Positions 17,803 through 27,001 are shown, counted from the stretch's first letter. The stretch is DNA of 64,000 bases from Thiomicrorhabdus sp965602805 (GCA_965602805.1 CBFCZK010000010.1:1-64000); one strand, 5' to 3'. Numbers and translations are program-made. The notes: generated by a model not told the origin, from the sequence alone.

Positions 17803-18927
17803 ATGATTATTGGCGTACCTAAAGAGATCAAAGACAATGAATACCGGGTCGGTCTGATTCCTTCGAGTGTGCAACTCCTAGTTCAGCATGGACATCAACT
17901 CTTAGTAGAAACCGAAGCTGGCATCGGGATTGGTTTTGCCGATAGCGATTACCGCCAGGCTGGCGCCGCAATCATGACGAATCCAGCAGAGATATTTGCT
18001 CAAGCGGAAATGATCGTCAAAGTTAAAGAACCACAACCAATTGAATGCGCCATGTTGCGCGAAGCACAAATTCTATTTACCTATCTGCACCTGGCTGCTG
18101 ACCTTTCTCAAACGCAAGCGCTCATTAAAAGCAAAGCGGTTTGCATTGCCTACGAAACCGTTAAGGATGCCCTAGGAGGTTTACCGCTGTTGGTCCCCAT
18201 GTCAGAAGTCGCAGGCCGTATGTCCATTCAAGTGGGGGCGCACTTCTTGGAAAAAACCAATGGCGGTAGGGGCATACTACTCGGCGGCGTAACTGGCGTA
18301 AAACCCGCCAAAGTGGTCATTATCGGTGGCGGTACCGTTGGCCGCAATGCGACACAAATGGCCGTAGGCCTCGGAGCCGAAGTAGTGATTTTGAATCGCA
18401 GTTTGGACACAATCGGCAAGATTAAGACGCAATTTGGTGATGACATCCAAGCCATTTTATCGACTCCTGACTCCATCCAAAAGCAGGTGCTTGAAGCCGA
18501 TCTAGTGATAGGTGCCGTACTCATTCCAGGCGCCAGCGCCCCCAAGTTGGTGACCAAAGCACATGTTCGAAATATGAAGCCCGGCGCAGTCATCGTTGAC
18601 GTGGCCATCGACCAAGGCGGTTGCGTTGAAACCTCTCGCCCGACCACCCACCAAGACCCCACTTATGTCATTGATGGGATTATCCATTACTGTGTCACCA
18701 ATATGCCTGGCGCCGTGCCACGGACGTCTGCGTTTGCACTCAATAACGCCACGCTGCCTTATATCCTCACTTTAGCCAACAAGGGTTACCAGCAAGCTTT
18801 ACTAGACGATGAGAACTTTCTACAAGGATTAAATATCATAAAAGGTCACCTCACTTGTCGAAAAGTCTCTGAAAGCCTGAGTCTCGAATATATAGACCCA
18901 CTGACAGTCCTACAAATGCCGCAATAA
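17803..18927 (+). CDS. ald: Alanine dehydrogenase
   Basis: 374 residues, the normal length for Ald, which interconverts L-alanine and pyruvate plus ammonium with NAD. The start MIIGVPKEIKDNEYRVG, the substrate/catalytic residues Lys75 (VKVKEP) and His96 (TYLHLAAD), and the NAD-binding glycine motif VVIIGGGTVGRNATQMA (about 171-187) are intact, as is DVAIDQGGCVETSRPTTH. It is monocistronic, preceded by an AT-rich region with a dyad. Confidence 0.95.
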   Translation: MIIGVPKEIKDNEYRVGLIPSSVQLLVQHGHQLLVETEAGIGIGFADSDYRQAGAAIMTNPAEIFAQAEMIVKVKEPQPIECAMLREAQILFTYLHLAADLSQTQALIKSKAVCIAYETVKDALGGLPLLVPMSEVAGRMSIQVGAHFLEKTNGGRGILLGGVTGVKPAKVVIIGGGTVGRNATQMAVGLGAEVVILNRSLDTIGKIKTQFGDDIQAILSTPDSIQKQVLEADLVIGAVLIPGASAPKLVTKAHVRNMKPGAVIVDVAIDQGGCVETSRPTTHQDPTYVIDGIIHYCVTNMPGAVPRTSAFALNNATLPYILTLANKGYQQALLDDENFLQGLNIIKGHLTCRKVSESLSLEYIDPLTVLQMPQ

Positions 18928-18949
18928 AAGCTACCCCCTAGCCTCAAGA

Positions 18950-19004
18950 GGCAAGTTACCTGAATTAAAACATCAGTCTGAATGGTGCTGGTTATATCGT
19001 CAAT
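18950..19004 (+). repeat. Degenerate repeat, copy A (coding relic)
   Basis: About 55 bases resemble 22589-22643 at roughly three-quarters of positions, including the shared ATGGTGCTGGT. Both translate to a related peptide (N-I-x-x-x-G-A-G-x-I-V-N), which points to debris of one gene family left after two different genes. Copy A has a stop codon in that frame. Confidence 0.5.
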
Positions 19005-19068
19005 GAACACAATAATGACATTGGGCTCTATTCAAGTAGCATTGAAACCTGTAGCGCTTATATTTTTT

Positions 19069-19172
19069 CTCGTTCCCATGCTTAGCGTGGGAATGCAGAT
19101 CAAATTTAACCTTTTCAAACCATCTAAACCTTATATTTCTATACTCATTCCCACACTAAGCATGAAAACGAG
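19069..19172. repeat. Inverted repeat of 27-bp arms
   Basis: The arm at 19069-19095 (CTCGTTCCCATGCTTAGCGT and on) is matched by the reverse complement at 19146-19172 with about 3 mismatches. Arms of this kind, with GTTCCCA...TGGGAA inside, recur in many gammaproteobacterial intergenic regions. The 50-base centre is non-coding. Confidence 0.6.
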
Positions 19173-19240
19173 TCAAAAAGGTAACCGCTCCATAAGCCAA
19201 TTTGGTGTATGATTAGCGCATAAAGAAATGGATTTCATTT

Positions 19241-20929
19241 ATGTTTCAATCACTCTCTAAAACCTTTTTTCTTTTTACTGCTTTCATCACTGTTGTTGTA
19301 ATCGCAGTCATTAGTAGCACAACACACATAGCTACATCTGAAAAGAATGATAACTCTGTTACTTTGGATACCTATTTTTGGGTTGGTACGACACCTGAAC
19401 TTTCTGTTGAAAAAATTATCAACACGCAAACGTTTTCTAAAACCGATAATCAATTTAGCTTGGATACTTTTACACAACAGTCTTTGATTCAACTCACCAT
19501 CACAAACCATTCAAACACCACTCAACAGCGTATATTGCACAATAATTTAGCCTATTTATATCAAAAGATAGATATGTATACCTATTCTAATGATAAAAAT
19601 CTAGAAACCGTTTCGGTTAATTTAGATGATCCAAAAAATTCAAAATTGTTAGTTGGCAGTAGCTTACTCTATAAAATCAGCCTTGAACCCCATGAAGTTC
19701 AAACCATCTATATTCAAAACCAATCGGTTTTTTCGAATCTTTATAGTTTTGTGCTATATTCAGAAAATGCCAGCCAGCAGGCTTTAACTAATAAAAACTT
19801 TGGCTCTAATATTATTGTCATGATGCTCTTAACATTAGCTTTATACAGCCTAGTTCTGTACCTGTTTGGCGAACCCGTTGGCTTTTTGATTTACACCCTA
19901 TACTTAGCGAATGCTGCACTTGGATTGTTTTATCTGTATGGCGGCTTTGCACAAAACTTTAATGTTCACAGCTTACAAGTACACTGGTTAAACATTACAT
20001 CCATTCTTGTCCCGCTCTTTCTGGCGTTTTATGTTAAATATATTTTACAAACAAAACGTTTTCACCCGCTATCTAACCAACTGTTAAATTCAGTCATCAT
20101 ACTTTCAGCATTAGACGCCCTGATTGCCATCACTTTTGATTTGACCCTAGCGCTACAATTATCCGCACTGATCTTTTTCTTCTCTTTTGCGGTTCTTATT
20201 TTCATATCCGTAAAGTATTATCAGCAGAAGCACCCTCTCATTAACATATTCATCTCAGCCTACACGATATACATTATTGGAATTTTAATCACTCTGTTAA
20301 GTTTTCATGGCTTTATAACTTTTAATAGCTATACCCTTCATGCTTCGGGTGTTGGAATTGTGATTGAAGCTTTTTTATTCTCTTATCTATTAAGATACAA
20401 ATCGCTACTTTTAGAGCAAGAAGTCGCTCAGCATCAAAACAATGAAGAACGTCTTTCATACCTAGCCCACCATGACCCTCTAACAAAGCTGGCTAATCGC
20501 CGTTTGTTTTTTGACGCCACTCAAGAAGCACTTGAAACAGCTAAAGAGAGCAAGAAAGAGTTTGCCCTGTTATTTATTGATATTAATGGTTTCAAAGCCG
20601 TAAATGACAATTATGGGCACGAAGTTGGAGATAAGCTGTTACAACAAATTGCAAATAGGATGGAAGCAAGCTTACACAACGAGGAATTTCTTGCTCGATT
20701 CGGTGGCGATGAATTTATCATATTAAAGCAAAACATCACAAACCTCGAAGAGGTTAATGCTACGGTAAAGATGCTCATTCAAGAAGTTTCTAATCCGTAT
20801 TTAATTGACAATATACGAATAAAAACGGGGGCTAGTATAGGGGTTAGTTTTTACCCAAAAGATGGTATGGGTATTCAGGAATTGATTCAAAAAGCAGACC
20901 AGGCGATGTACGCCGTTAAAAATAGCTAA
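19241..20929 (+). CDS. 7TM-DISM diguanylate cyclase
   Basis: 562 residues. A signal-anchor (about 8-27) and an extracellular beta-rich 7TMR-DISM-type sensor domain (about 40-180) are followed by seven membrane segments (about 188-390). A short coiled linker leads into a GGDEF domain (about 405-560), which makes c-di-GMP. The active-site signature RFGGDEF and the DPLTKLANRR start motif are intact. The inhibitory I-site RxxD is absent (HNEE at that position), so product inhibition may be lost. The ligand is unknown; the family is thought to sense carbohydrates or other small molecules. It stands alone. Confidence 0.9.
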   Translation: MFQSLSKTFFLFTAFITVVVIAVISSTTHIATSEKNDNSVTLDTYFWVGTTPELSVEKIINTQTFSKTDNQFSLDTFTQQSLIQLTITNHSNTTQQRILHNNLAYLYQKIDMYTYSNDKNLETVSVNLDDPKNSKLLVGSSLLYKISLEPHEVQTIYIQNQSVFSNLYSFVLYSENASQQALTNKNFGSNIIVMMLLTLALYSLVLYLFGEPVGFLIYTLYLANAALGLFYLYGGFAQNFNVHSLQVHWLNITSILVPLFLAFYVKYILQTKRFHPLSNQLLNSVIILSALDALIAITFDLTLALQLSALIFFFSFAVLIFISVKYYQQKHPLINIFISAYTIYIIGILITLLSFHGFITFNSYTLHASGVGIVIEAFLFSYLLRYKSLLLEQEVAQHQNNEERLSYLAHHDPLTKLANRRLFFDATQEALETAKESKKEFALLFIDINGFKAVNDNYGHEVGDKLLQQIANRMEASLHNEEFLARFGGDEFIILKQNITNLEEVNATVKMLIQEVSNPYLIDNIRIKTGASIGVSFYPKDGMGIQELIQKADQAMYAVKNS

Positions 20930-21107
20930 AATATCTTATATTGACATATTTAGCTTGGTGCCAAGGTCAAAAAATTGAGCGTAAATAAGCTACAAAACTG
21001 GATGCAATCCTTTTATCTCAGACTTACCATGCCTACTATTTTGTAAAGATTCATTAAGAGACTAAATGTCATCAAGGTCAGTATACAATCACGACTAACG
21101 TGAACTT

Positions 21108-21126
21108 GGCTTCTTATAAAGAAGCC
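21108..21126. other. Perfect 8-bp stem with 3-base loop upstream of fklB
   Basis: GGCTTCTT and AAGAAGCC are separated by ATA, about 70 bases before the fklB start. It may lie in the 5' leader or end the preceding transcript. No T run follows. Confidence 0.4.
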
Positions 21127-21195
21127 CTACCTTACGCTTATCCCCGTCTAGATTTTATGCTAAAATCCCCTTTTTTATCTACTGGAATCCTTATT

Positions 21196-21816
21196 ATGTC
21201 TAACAACTTTACTACTACCCCTGAAATTGTAAGTTACGGTATTGGTCGCCAAATGGGTGAGCAATTGGCTTCTGACCCTTTTGAAGGGATTAGCCCTCAA
21301 GCGGTTGCTGCTGGTGTCATTGATTCTTTGGAAGGCACTGCTAGCCCAATTAGCCAAGAAGCCTTTGCTCAAGCGTTTGAAGAAATCAATACTATTATGC
21401 AAGCAAAACAAGCTGAGTTGGCTAAGGTAGCGGGCGTTGAAGGCGAAACGTTTTTAGCGGCAAATGCTCAGAAGGACGGGGTTTTTGTTACGGATACAGG
21501 TCTACAGTATGAAATCATCACCGAGGGTAACGGTGTGTTACCAACAGCTGAATCGGTTGTTTCAACGCATTACCACGGTACATTAATTGATGGGACTGTA
21601 TTTGATAGTTCTGTTGAACGTGGTCAACCTGCTGAATTCCCTGTTAATCGTGTTATCGCTGGTTGGACGGAAGCATTACAAATGATGCCTCAAGGGTCTA
21701 AATGGCGTTTGTATGTTCCTCAAGAGCTTGCTTACGGTTCACAGGGTTCAGGCGCAAAGATTGCACCTTTTTCAGCTCTAATATTTGATGTAGAGTTACT
21801 TGATATTGTTTCTTAA
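21196..21816 (+). CDS. fklB: FKBP-type peptidyl-prolyl isomerase, FklB-like
   Basis: 206 residues, the size of E. coli FklB/FKBP22 (206). It has an N-terminal helical dimerisation domain (about 1-75), a linker helix, and a C-terminal FKBP domain (about 100-206) with VSTHYHGTLIDGTVFDSS, EFPVNRVIAGWTEALQMM, GSKWRLYVPQELAYG and FDVELLDI. I chose the ATG at 21196, where similarity begins; an upstream in-frame start at 21100 would add a leader unlike the family. There is no signal peptide, so it is a cytoplasmic foldase. A strong terminator follows. Confidence 0.93.
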   Translation: MSNNFTTTPEIVSYGIGRQMGEQLASDPFEGISPQAVAAGVIDSLEGTASPISQEAFAQAFEEINTIMQAKQAELAKVAGVEGETFLAANAQKDGVFVTDTGLQYEIITEGNGVLPTAESVVSTHYHGTLIDGTVFDSSVERGQPAEFPVNRVIAGWTEALQMMPQGSKWRLYVPQELAYGSQGSGAKIAPFSALIFDVELLDIVS

Positions 21817-21860
21817 GCAAAACAGAATTTGACGAATAAGACTGTTAAATAGCCTAAAAT

Positions 21861-21899
21861 AAAAAGCGACATTAAATCAATTTTAATGTCGCTTTTTTT
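21861..21899. terminator. fklB terminator, probably bidirectional
   Basis: GCGACATTAAA (21866-21876) pairs with TTTAATGTCGC (21882-21892), with five As before and seven Ts after. Confidence 0.9.
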
Positions 21900-22135
21900 A
21901 TACCTATACACCGAACCAATAACCACCAGGCCTGGTCGGTTTAGAAAACGCCCGCTTTGCAAGTTACGCACTTCTCTGTACAATTAATATTCAATTCACA
22001 GCAATAAAACATCGAACTTTGGTCGAAAAATGACCGCAATTGTTCTGTAGGGTTTGTCTAATAAATCACTCAAGCCGACTGCGCTAAAGCTCAGCCGCTT
22101 AATTCTAATGTTCTGTTGAAAGTTGAGGTATCATC
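21900..22135. other. Intergenic region before 22136
   Basis: It holds one iterated palindrome (21925) and otherwise nothing recognisable apart from the ribosome-binding GAGG just before 22136. Confidence 0.5.
21925..21936. repeat. Iterated palindrome, intergenic
   Basis: Exact ACCAGGCCTGGT 26 bases after the fklB terminator. Confidence 0.9.
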
Positions 22136-22573
22136 GTGCAAGCCCTTATAGGATGGATTCTAATTATTTTTGGTGGGACGCTTTATCTCGCTCAGATCAT
22201 TTCATCCATAAACTTTCCGCTCGCACAGCGCCTTTGGATTCAGGAGAAATCTGATACTTCGGATGCCCTACTACAAAGGTCTGAGCGTTATACCGCTTAC
22301 TGGGATCTTTTAACATTGGGCTGGTTACCAATCGCTGGAGTTCTAATGGTGATAGATCATCGTTGGTGGCCAATTATGTCCCTAATGGGCGCTGCAATAT
22401 ATTTAGATACAGCAGGTAGAGAGGCGGTTAAGAACCTAAGTTTTCGGCATGAAGGCATTAAAGTCGGTTCAGATAACAAACAGCTAGTATTTTTTGCAAG
22501 CTACATAGTAATGGCTTTTATTGCAATGATTGTCATTGCGTTTTCAATCCCCTCTTTATTGAGTATGCTGTAA
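22136..22573 (+). CDS. Small integral membrane protein, family unknown
   Basis: 145 residues from a GTG preceded by GAGG. Four hydrophobic segments are visible: about 3-27, 53-73, a short one at 77-90, and 120-142. Polar loops contain LWIQEKSDTSDALLQRSERY. I do not recognise the family. Its neighbours downstream look like accessory DNA, and a coding relic begins right after its stop codon. Confidence 0.7.
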   Translation: MQALIGWILIIFGGTLYLAQIISSINFPLAQRLWIQEKSDTSDALLQRSERYTAYWDLLTLGWLPIAGVLMVIDHRWWPIMSLMGAAIYLDTAGREAVKNLSFRHEGIKVGSDNKQLVFFASYIVMAFIAMIVIAFSIPSLLSML

Positions 22574-22580
22574 AGCTTTA

Positions 22581-22760
22581 ACTCGTGAGGCAATTCATTT
22601 AAATTACAACATCCATCAGGATGGTGCTGGTGTTATCGTAAATTAAGCCAACAAGGGATTTCACTCATTCTCGATTCTGTGGCCAGACGACTATAGAGTC
22701 GACTATCGCTTTAACCACAAGATGCCGCAAGCTGGAAAACGCCTATTAGTAGGCGATTAA
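22581..22760 (+). pseudogene. Unidentified coding relic with one in-frame stop
   Basis: One frame reads TREAIHLNYNIHQDGAGVIV-N, a TAA at 22644, then ANKGFHSF, ILWPDDYRVDYRFNHK and AGKRLLVGD before a second TAA at 22758. The composition is protein-like, but I cannot name the family. The 5' part is repeated at 18950-19004. The remaining bases to 22949 show no clear gene. Confidence 0.45.
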
Positions 22761-22949
22761 CCCTATCTACGCTCATAATTAAGAATATAAACCAAAGTTT
22801 CAAAGGCATCGACAAAAAGACGTCAAATCAATACTGCCCTTTATTTGAAAGAGAGATAAATGAATTGAACGTATTGCAAGGCACCATATTAGTGACACGT
22901 GGCTTAATCAAACCTATCAAACTTTCCAAATTCATGATGAAGAAGCCTC

Positions 22950-23918
22950 ATGCAAGCGATTGTCTTCACAGAATACGGATCACCGGATATTCTTCATCTT
23001 AAAGAGGCCGAAAAACCGACCCCTAAGGATAATGAAGTACTGATAAGAGTGCATGCGACCACTGTTAATCGAACAGACTGCGCGACGATTAGAGCAAAGC
23101 CATTCTTTATGAGAATCGTTTCAGGGCTATTTAAACTCAAAAAACAAATTCCTGGAACGGAGTTTGCCGGTGAAATTGAAGTGGTTGGTAAAAACGTACG
23201 GTCTCTAAAAACAGGAGATAGGTTTTTTGGTTTTGATGACTATGGTGCAGGGGTGCATGCTCAATACATGACAATCAAAGAAGATAACGTTCTGACAATG
23301 CCAAACAACCTCTCGTATCAGCAGGCGGCAGCCAGTTTGGAAGGCGCACATTATGCGTATAACTTTATCAACAAAGTTGACTTTAAAAAAGGACAGCATG
23401 TTCCCGTCAACGGTGCAACGGGGGCTATTGGTTCGGCCGCAGTTCAACTTTTAAAATACTTCGAGGTAAATGTGATTGCTGTGTGTGCCACGAGAAGCAT
23501 GGATTTAGTCAAGTCGCTGGGCGCCAATAAAGTCATCGACTATACCAAAGAAGATTTTACAAAAAGCGACCAAACATACGATTTTGTTTTTGATACGGTA
23601 GGTAAAAGTTCATTTTTTAAGTGCAAACATTTACTGCAACCAGGAGGAGTTTATATCTCTTCAGACTTAGGCTATATGGCTCAAAATATTTTATTACCGC
23701 TTATAACACCCATTATAAAACCCATGCTTGGTAACAAAAAAACCATATTTCCCACGCCTACAGATATCAGCGGAAGTTTACGCTTAATCAAAAGTCTCAT
23801 AGAACAAGGCAAATTCAAAGCCGTGATAGATAGAGCGTTTCCGCTGGAGCAAATTGTCGAGGCGTACAGGTATGTCGAAAAAGGACAAAAAGTAAGCAAT
23901 GTCGTCATTACTGTGTAG
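22950..23918 (+). CDS. Zinc-independent MDR oxidoreductase (quinone-oxidoreductase-like), copy 1
   Basis: 322 residues, medium-chain dehydrogenase/reductase. It has an N-terminal GroES-like domain (YGSPDILHL, NEVLIRVHATTVNRTDC, GTEFAGEIEVVGKNV) and a Rossmann domain with NGATGAIGSAAVQLLK (about 154-169) for NADPH. The structural and catalytic zinc cysteines of true alcohol dehydrogenases are missing, so it belongs to the quinone/enone reductase side of the family. The substrate is unknown. The ribosome-binding site is weak (GAAGAAG). It is paralogous to the gene at 24767, which it resembles from the first residue. Confidence 0.85.
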   Translation: MQAIVFTEYGSPDILHLKEAEKPTPKDNEVLIRVHATTVNRTDCATIRAKPFFMRIVSGLFKLKKQIPGTEFAGEIEVVGKNVRSLKTGDRFFGFDDYGAGVHAQYMTIKEDNVLTMPNNLSYQQAAASLEGAHYAYNFINKVDFKKGQHVPVNGATGAIGSAAVQLLKYFEVNVIAVCATRSMDLVKSLGANKVIDYTKEDFTKSDQTYDFVFDTVGKSSFFKCKHLLQPGGVYISSDLGYMAQNILLPLITPIIKPMLGNKKTIFPTPTDISGSLRLIKSLIEQGKFKAVIDRAFPLEQIVEAYRYVEKGQKVSNVVITV

Positions 23919-23956
23919 CATGATGAATAAAACCTAGCAAAAAAGGATAAATTAAA

Positions 23957-24667
23957 ATGATCATCCATACCATCAAGACATCACCAATGATGTATGCAAG
24001 AATTGCAGGATTCTTGTATTTAACGATGGTGCCACTCGGTTTCTTCGGCATATATGGACACTCCATGCTTTATGTGCCTGGAGATGCCGCAGCCACAGTT
24101 CATAATATTATGGCTTCCGCATCGCTATTTCGTCTTAGTATTATGAGCGCTCTAATCGTTCAGATAGTTAATATATTGCTGGTGCTGGTTTTATACAAAT
24201 TACTCAAACCCGTCAGCAAAAACTATGCTGTTCTTATGGTGATACTTTTTCTGGTCAGTGTCCCTATCACGATGCTTAACGAACTTAACCAGTTTGCTGC
24301 CTTGCTACTGTTGAGCGGTACTGACTACCTGAGCATAGTGGAGGTAGATCTGCTACACGCTCAGGTGATGTTATTTCTTGATCTGCATGAACATGGTATT
24401 TATATCTCCAGTCTGTTTTGGGGGCTTTGGTTGTTTCCTATGGGTTATTTAGTTTTCAAGTCGGGTTTCCTTCCCAAAATTTTGGGCATCTTGTTGTTCA
24501 TTGGCTGTTTTGGCTATTTGATAGATTTTGTAACATTCTTCTTTTTCCCTAGTTTCGAACCGATTGTCCTTTATACGTTTTGGGGGGAGTTGTTACTTGC
24601 CTTATGGCTTTTAATTAAAGGGGTTAATGTTGAGCAGTGGAAAAAACGTGTTGTTGAATCTGCCTGA
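23957..24667 (+). CDS. DUF4386-like membrane protein
   Basis: 236 residues with about six membrane segments (roughly 15-35, 55-80, 93-112, 145-170, 178-200, 210-230). The start MYARIAGFLYLTMVPLGFFG and the central PVSKNYAVLMVILFLVSVP and GIYISSLFWGLWLFPMGYLVFKSGFLPKILG motifs match DUF4386, a family of unknown function often found beside MDR oxidoreductases. AAAAGGA precedes the start. It lies 38 bases after the first oxidoreductase and is probably cotranscribed. Confidence 0.8.
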   Translation: MIIHTIKTSPMMYARIAGFLYLTMVPLGFFGIYGHSMLYVPGDAAATVHNIMASASLFRLSIMSALIVQIVNILLVLVLYKLLKPVSKNYAVLMVILFLVSVPITMLNELNQFAALLLLSGTDYLSIVEVDLLHAQVMLFLDLHEHGIYISSLFWGLWLFPMGYLVFKSGFLPKILGILLFIGCFGYLIDFVTFFFFPSFEPIVLYTFWGELLLALWLLIKGVNVEQWKKRVVESA

Positions 24668-24766
24668 ATATAATCTGTGCCCAATGGATAGGACGTTCAT
24701 TTTCGAGACAACGCCCGACGAGATATGCGGAGCTCTGCCGAATCAAAGTAAATTTGGAGGATAATC

Positions 24767-25753
24767 ATGAAAGCGATTGTATTTTCACAATATGGACAGG
24801 CGGATGTTCTTCATCTCGAAGAGGTAGAGAAACCGACTCCAAAGGAGAATGAAGTACTGGTAAAAGTTCATGCGGCATCCATAAACTCATGGGACTGGGA
24901 GCTTCTCAGAGGTGTCCCGTTCGTGAATCGCCTGATGTTTGGGATTCTAAAACCCAAAAAGATCAATATACTCGGTTGTGACATAGCGGGACGGGTTGAA
25001 GCGGTTGGCTCAAACGTCAAGCAATTTCAAGTAGGCGATGAGGTATTCGGTGACTTAAGCAGTGGGAGTTGGGGCGGTTTTGCCGAGTATACATGTACGA
25101 GTGAAAATGAATTAACGTTGAAACCGGCCTGTTTAACATTCAAAGCAGCAGCGGCCGTACCTCAAGCGGGACTTCTCGCCCTACAGGGGCTTCTTAAAGG
25201 GCATATCCAGCCAGGACAAAAAGTTTTGATTAATGGTGCTTCGGGTGGCTCGGGTACCTTTGCAGTGCAGATTGCCAAATCGTTCCGGGCTGAAGTGACC
25301 GGAGTGTGTAGCACGCGGAAAATGGACTTGGTTCGTAGTCTGGGTGCAGATCACATCATTGATTACACGCAAGAAGATTTCACCAAAAATGGGCAGCATT
25401 ATGATCTGATTATTGATGCTCAGGCACATCATTCAATTTTCGACTACAAGCGTGCATTAAGTCCAAAGGGCGTTTATGTCATGCACGGAGGTTCCAATGC
25501 TACAATAAACCAAGTTATGTTCTTGGGACCCTTGATATCAATGGCCGGGAGTCAGAAAATGAGCCTCCTATTGCATAAATCAAACAAGGATATGAACTTG
25601 ATGAAAGAGCTGCTTGAATCCGGCAAAGTAGTGCCTGTTATAGATAGGTGTTACCCCTTAAGCGAGGCTGCTGAAGCGATGCGGTATTATGGAGAGAGGC
25701 ACGCCAAAGGAAAAGTCGTCATCACTATGGAACACAATAACCAAACCTCGTAA
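24767..25753 (+). CDS. MDR oxidoreductase, copy 2
   Basis: 328 residues, the same architecture as the gene at 22950: GroES-like domain, then a Rossmann domain with NGASGGSGTFAVQIAKSF (about 154-171). The two share MKAIVF/MQAIVF starts, EKPTPKxNEVL, CSTRKMDLVRSLGA and IDYTQEDFTK, so they are paralogues flanking the DUF4386 gene. Zinc ligands are again absent. GGAGG lies 7 bases before the ATG. The function is likely reduction of a quinone, enone or aldehyde with NADPH; this is inferred. Confidence 0.85.
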   Translation: MKAIVFSQYGQADVLHLEEVEKPTPKENEVLVKVHAASINSWDWELLRGVPFVNRLMFGILKPKKINILGCDIAGRVEAVGSNVKQFQVGDEVFGDLSSGSWGGFAEYTCTSENELTLKPACLTFKAAAAVPQAGLLALQGLLKGHIQPGQKVLINGASGGSGTFAVQIAKSFRAEVTGVCSTRKMDLVRSLGADHIIDYTQEDFTKNGQHYDLIIDAQAHHSIFDYKRALSPKGVYVMHGGSNATINQVMFLGPLISMAGSQKMSLLLHKSNKDMNLMKELLESGKVVPVIDRCYPLSEAAEAMRYYGERHAKGKVVITMEHNNQTS

Positions 25754-25847
25754 AACGCTACTCTGTATAGCGACAGCTGAGCTGGGGGCTATAGATAAAC
25801 TCTATCCAATCTAAGTCTTAAAACTAAACTGAAATTAAAGCTTAACC

Positions 25848-26399
25848 TTACCAGATTAGATCATCAGGTACTTCAAACTGGGCGTAGTAGTCTTGATCTT
25901 CTTGAGAGATGGATTCATCGACACCCGCCAATGGTATCAATACTGAACGATCACGTTGCTCAACTTTTTCAGCCGCTTCTGCTGAAATCAAAGCATAACC
26001 GCCCTCAAAACGGGCTAAGCGAATCGTGCCAGCAATCAGTGCGCGCTGTATCTTTTTATTGACGTTCAATGTTTTCACGGTGGTATCATCGGCAAAGTTA
26101 TAATCCACATCACCTTCAAAACCACTCATGCGATTAGATTCGATAATCTGACGCAATTCGGCTAAAGCCGCTTTCTTTTCCTGCTGTTGCTTACGCTCTA
26201 AGTTAAGTTGAAGATCACGCTCAGCTTTCTGTTTTGCAGCTTCTGCGGCTAGCTTGGCGGTTTCATTCAAAACTGGCTGTTGACCCTTCTTGCCTTTATT
26301 CTGTTTGGTTTGCTGATACTTCTCTTTCTTAGCTTTTTGGGCTTTTTTATCATCCACTAAACCGGCCTTTTTCAGCTGATCAAATAAGGAACCTGCCAT
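25848..26399 (-). CDS. DUF2058 protein (YaiL-like)
   Basis: 183 residues, cytoplasmic and highly charged. It has the family start SLFDQLKKAGLVDDKKAQKA, a long Lys/Gln/Glu-rich helical middle (about 20-90), and a C-terminal globular part with YNFADDTTVKTLNVN and LARFEGGYALISAEAAEKV. YaiL-like proteins are associated with the nucleoid or RNA, with no firm role. It is convergent with the MDR genes and divergent from yggL. Confidence 0.85.
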   Translation of the reverse strand: MAGSLFDQLKKAGLVDDKKAQKAKKEKYQQTKQNKGKKGQQPVLNETAKLAAEAAKQKAERDLQLNLERKQQQEKKAALAELRQIIESNRMSGFEGDVDYNFADDTTVKTLNVNKKIQRALIAGTIRLARFEGGYALISAEAAEKVEQRDRSVLIPLAGVDESISQEDQDYYAQFEVPDDLIW

Positions 26400-26484
26400 G
26401 ATTTTCTACTCACCTATATAAAATTAGGCCACTATTTTACCTTATCCAACAAAGGGCAACTAACAAACCGTCAACAATGCCCAT

Positions 26485-26496
26485 ACCAGGCCTGGT
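26485..26496. repeat. Iterated palindrome, intergenic
   Basis: Exact ACCAGGCCTGGT in the divergent region between the DUF2058 gene and yggL. It is the first of four copies within 1.8 kb. Confidence 0.9.
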
Positions 26497-26659
26497 CAGT
26501 TTAAAAAGCAATCAATATTCCGTATTGTAAATATTTTATTAGTCGGTAAAATCCCCTACAAAATTGTGATCATTAGAATAATGGCTTCAAAATGAATCCA
26601 ATCACTCTTTTTATACAAGCCATCATTCCACACATTACTCCACTCTAAGGAAATAGCCA

Positions 26660-27001
26660 ATGAACACAGCACGTATCGATAACAAAAACAAAAGAATGAG
26701 AAAGAAGCTTTATTTAGGCGAATTCGCTATTAAAGGCTTTGAGATGACTTGTAACATCGACATTCAAGACAGCGAAGAATACGATACTTTTATCGATGCT
26801 TTGTTGGCGGTTGTGGAAAGCAATAACCTATTATTAGGTGGCGGTGGTGAAGCTGTGTTTGATGCATTTGTCTGCTCTGATCAACGCTATGGTTCGGTTA
26901 GTGAAGAAGATCGCTTAAAAATTGAAGCTTGGTTAACCGCTCAGCCTAAAGTGTCTGATGTTGCTGTCGGTCCGTTAGTCGACGTCATCTACGAGTTTTA
27001 A
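26660..27001 (+). CDS. yggL: YggL-family (DUF469) protein
   Basis: 113 residues. RMRKKLYLGEFAIKGFEMTC, NLLLGGGGEAVFDAFV and DRLKIEAWLTAQPKVSDVAVGPLVDVIY follow the YggL/DUF469 pattern. E. coli YggL associates with the large ribosomal subunit. AAGGAA precedes the ATG. It stands alone, in the same neighbourhood as the ribosome-assembly GTPase gene. Confidence 0.88.
   Translation: MNTARIDNKNKRMRKKLYLGEFAIKGFEMTCNIDIQDSEEYDTFIDALLAVVESNNLLLGGGGEAVFDAFVCSDQRYGSVSEEDRLKIEAWLTAQPKVSDVAVGPLVDVIYEF

Noticed and set aside
18982..19212. 76-codon frame after ald
   Set aside because: It runs through the inverted repeat and the coding relic, has no ribosome-binding site and no protein-like character.
21100..21195. 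N-terminal extension of FklB
   Set aside because: It is unlike FKBP22 proteins; the ATG at 21196 gives the E. coli length. The segment contains a hairpin typical of a leader.
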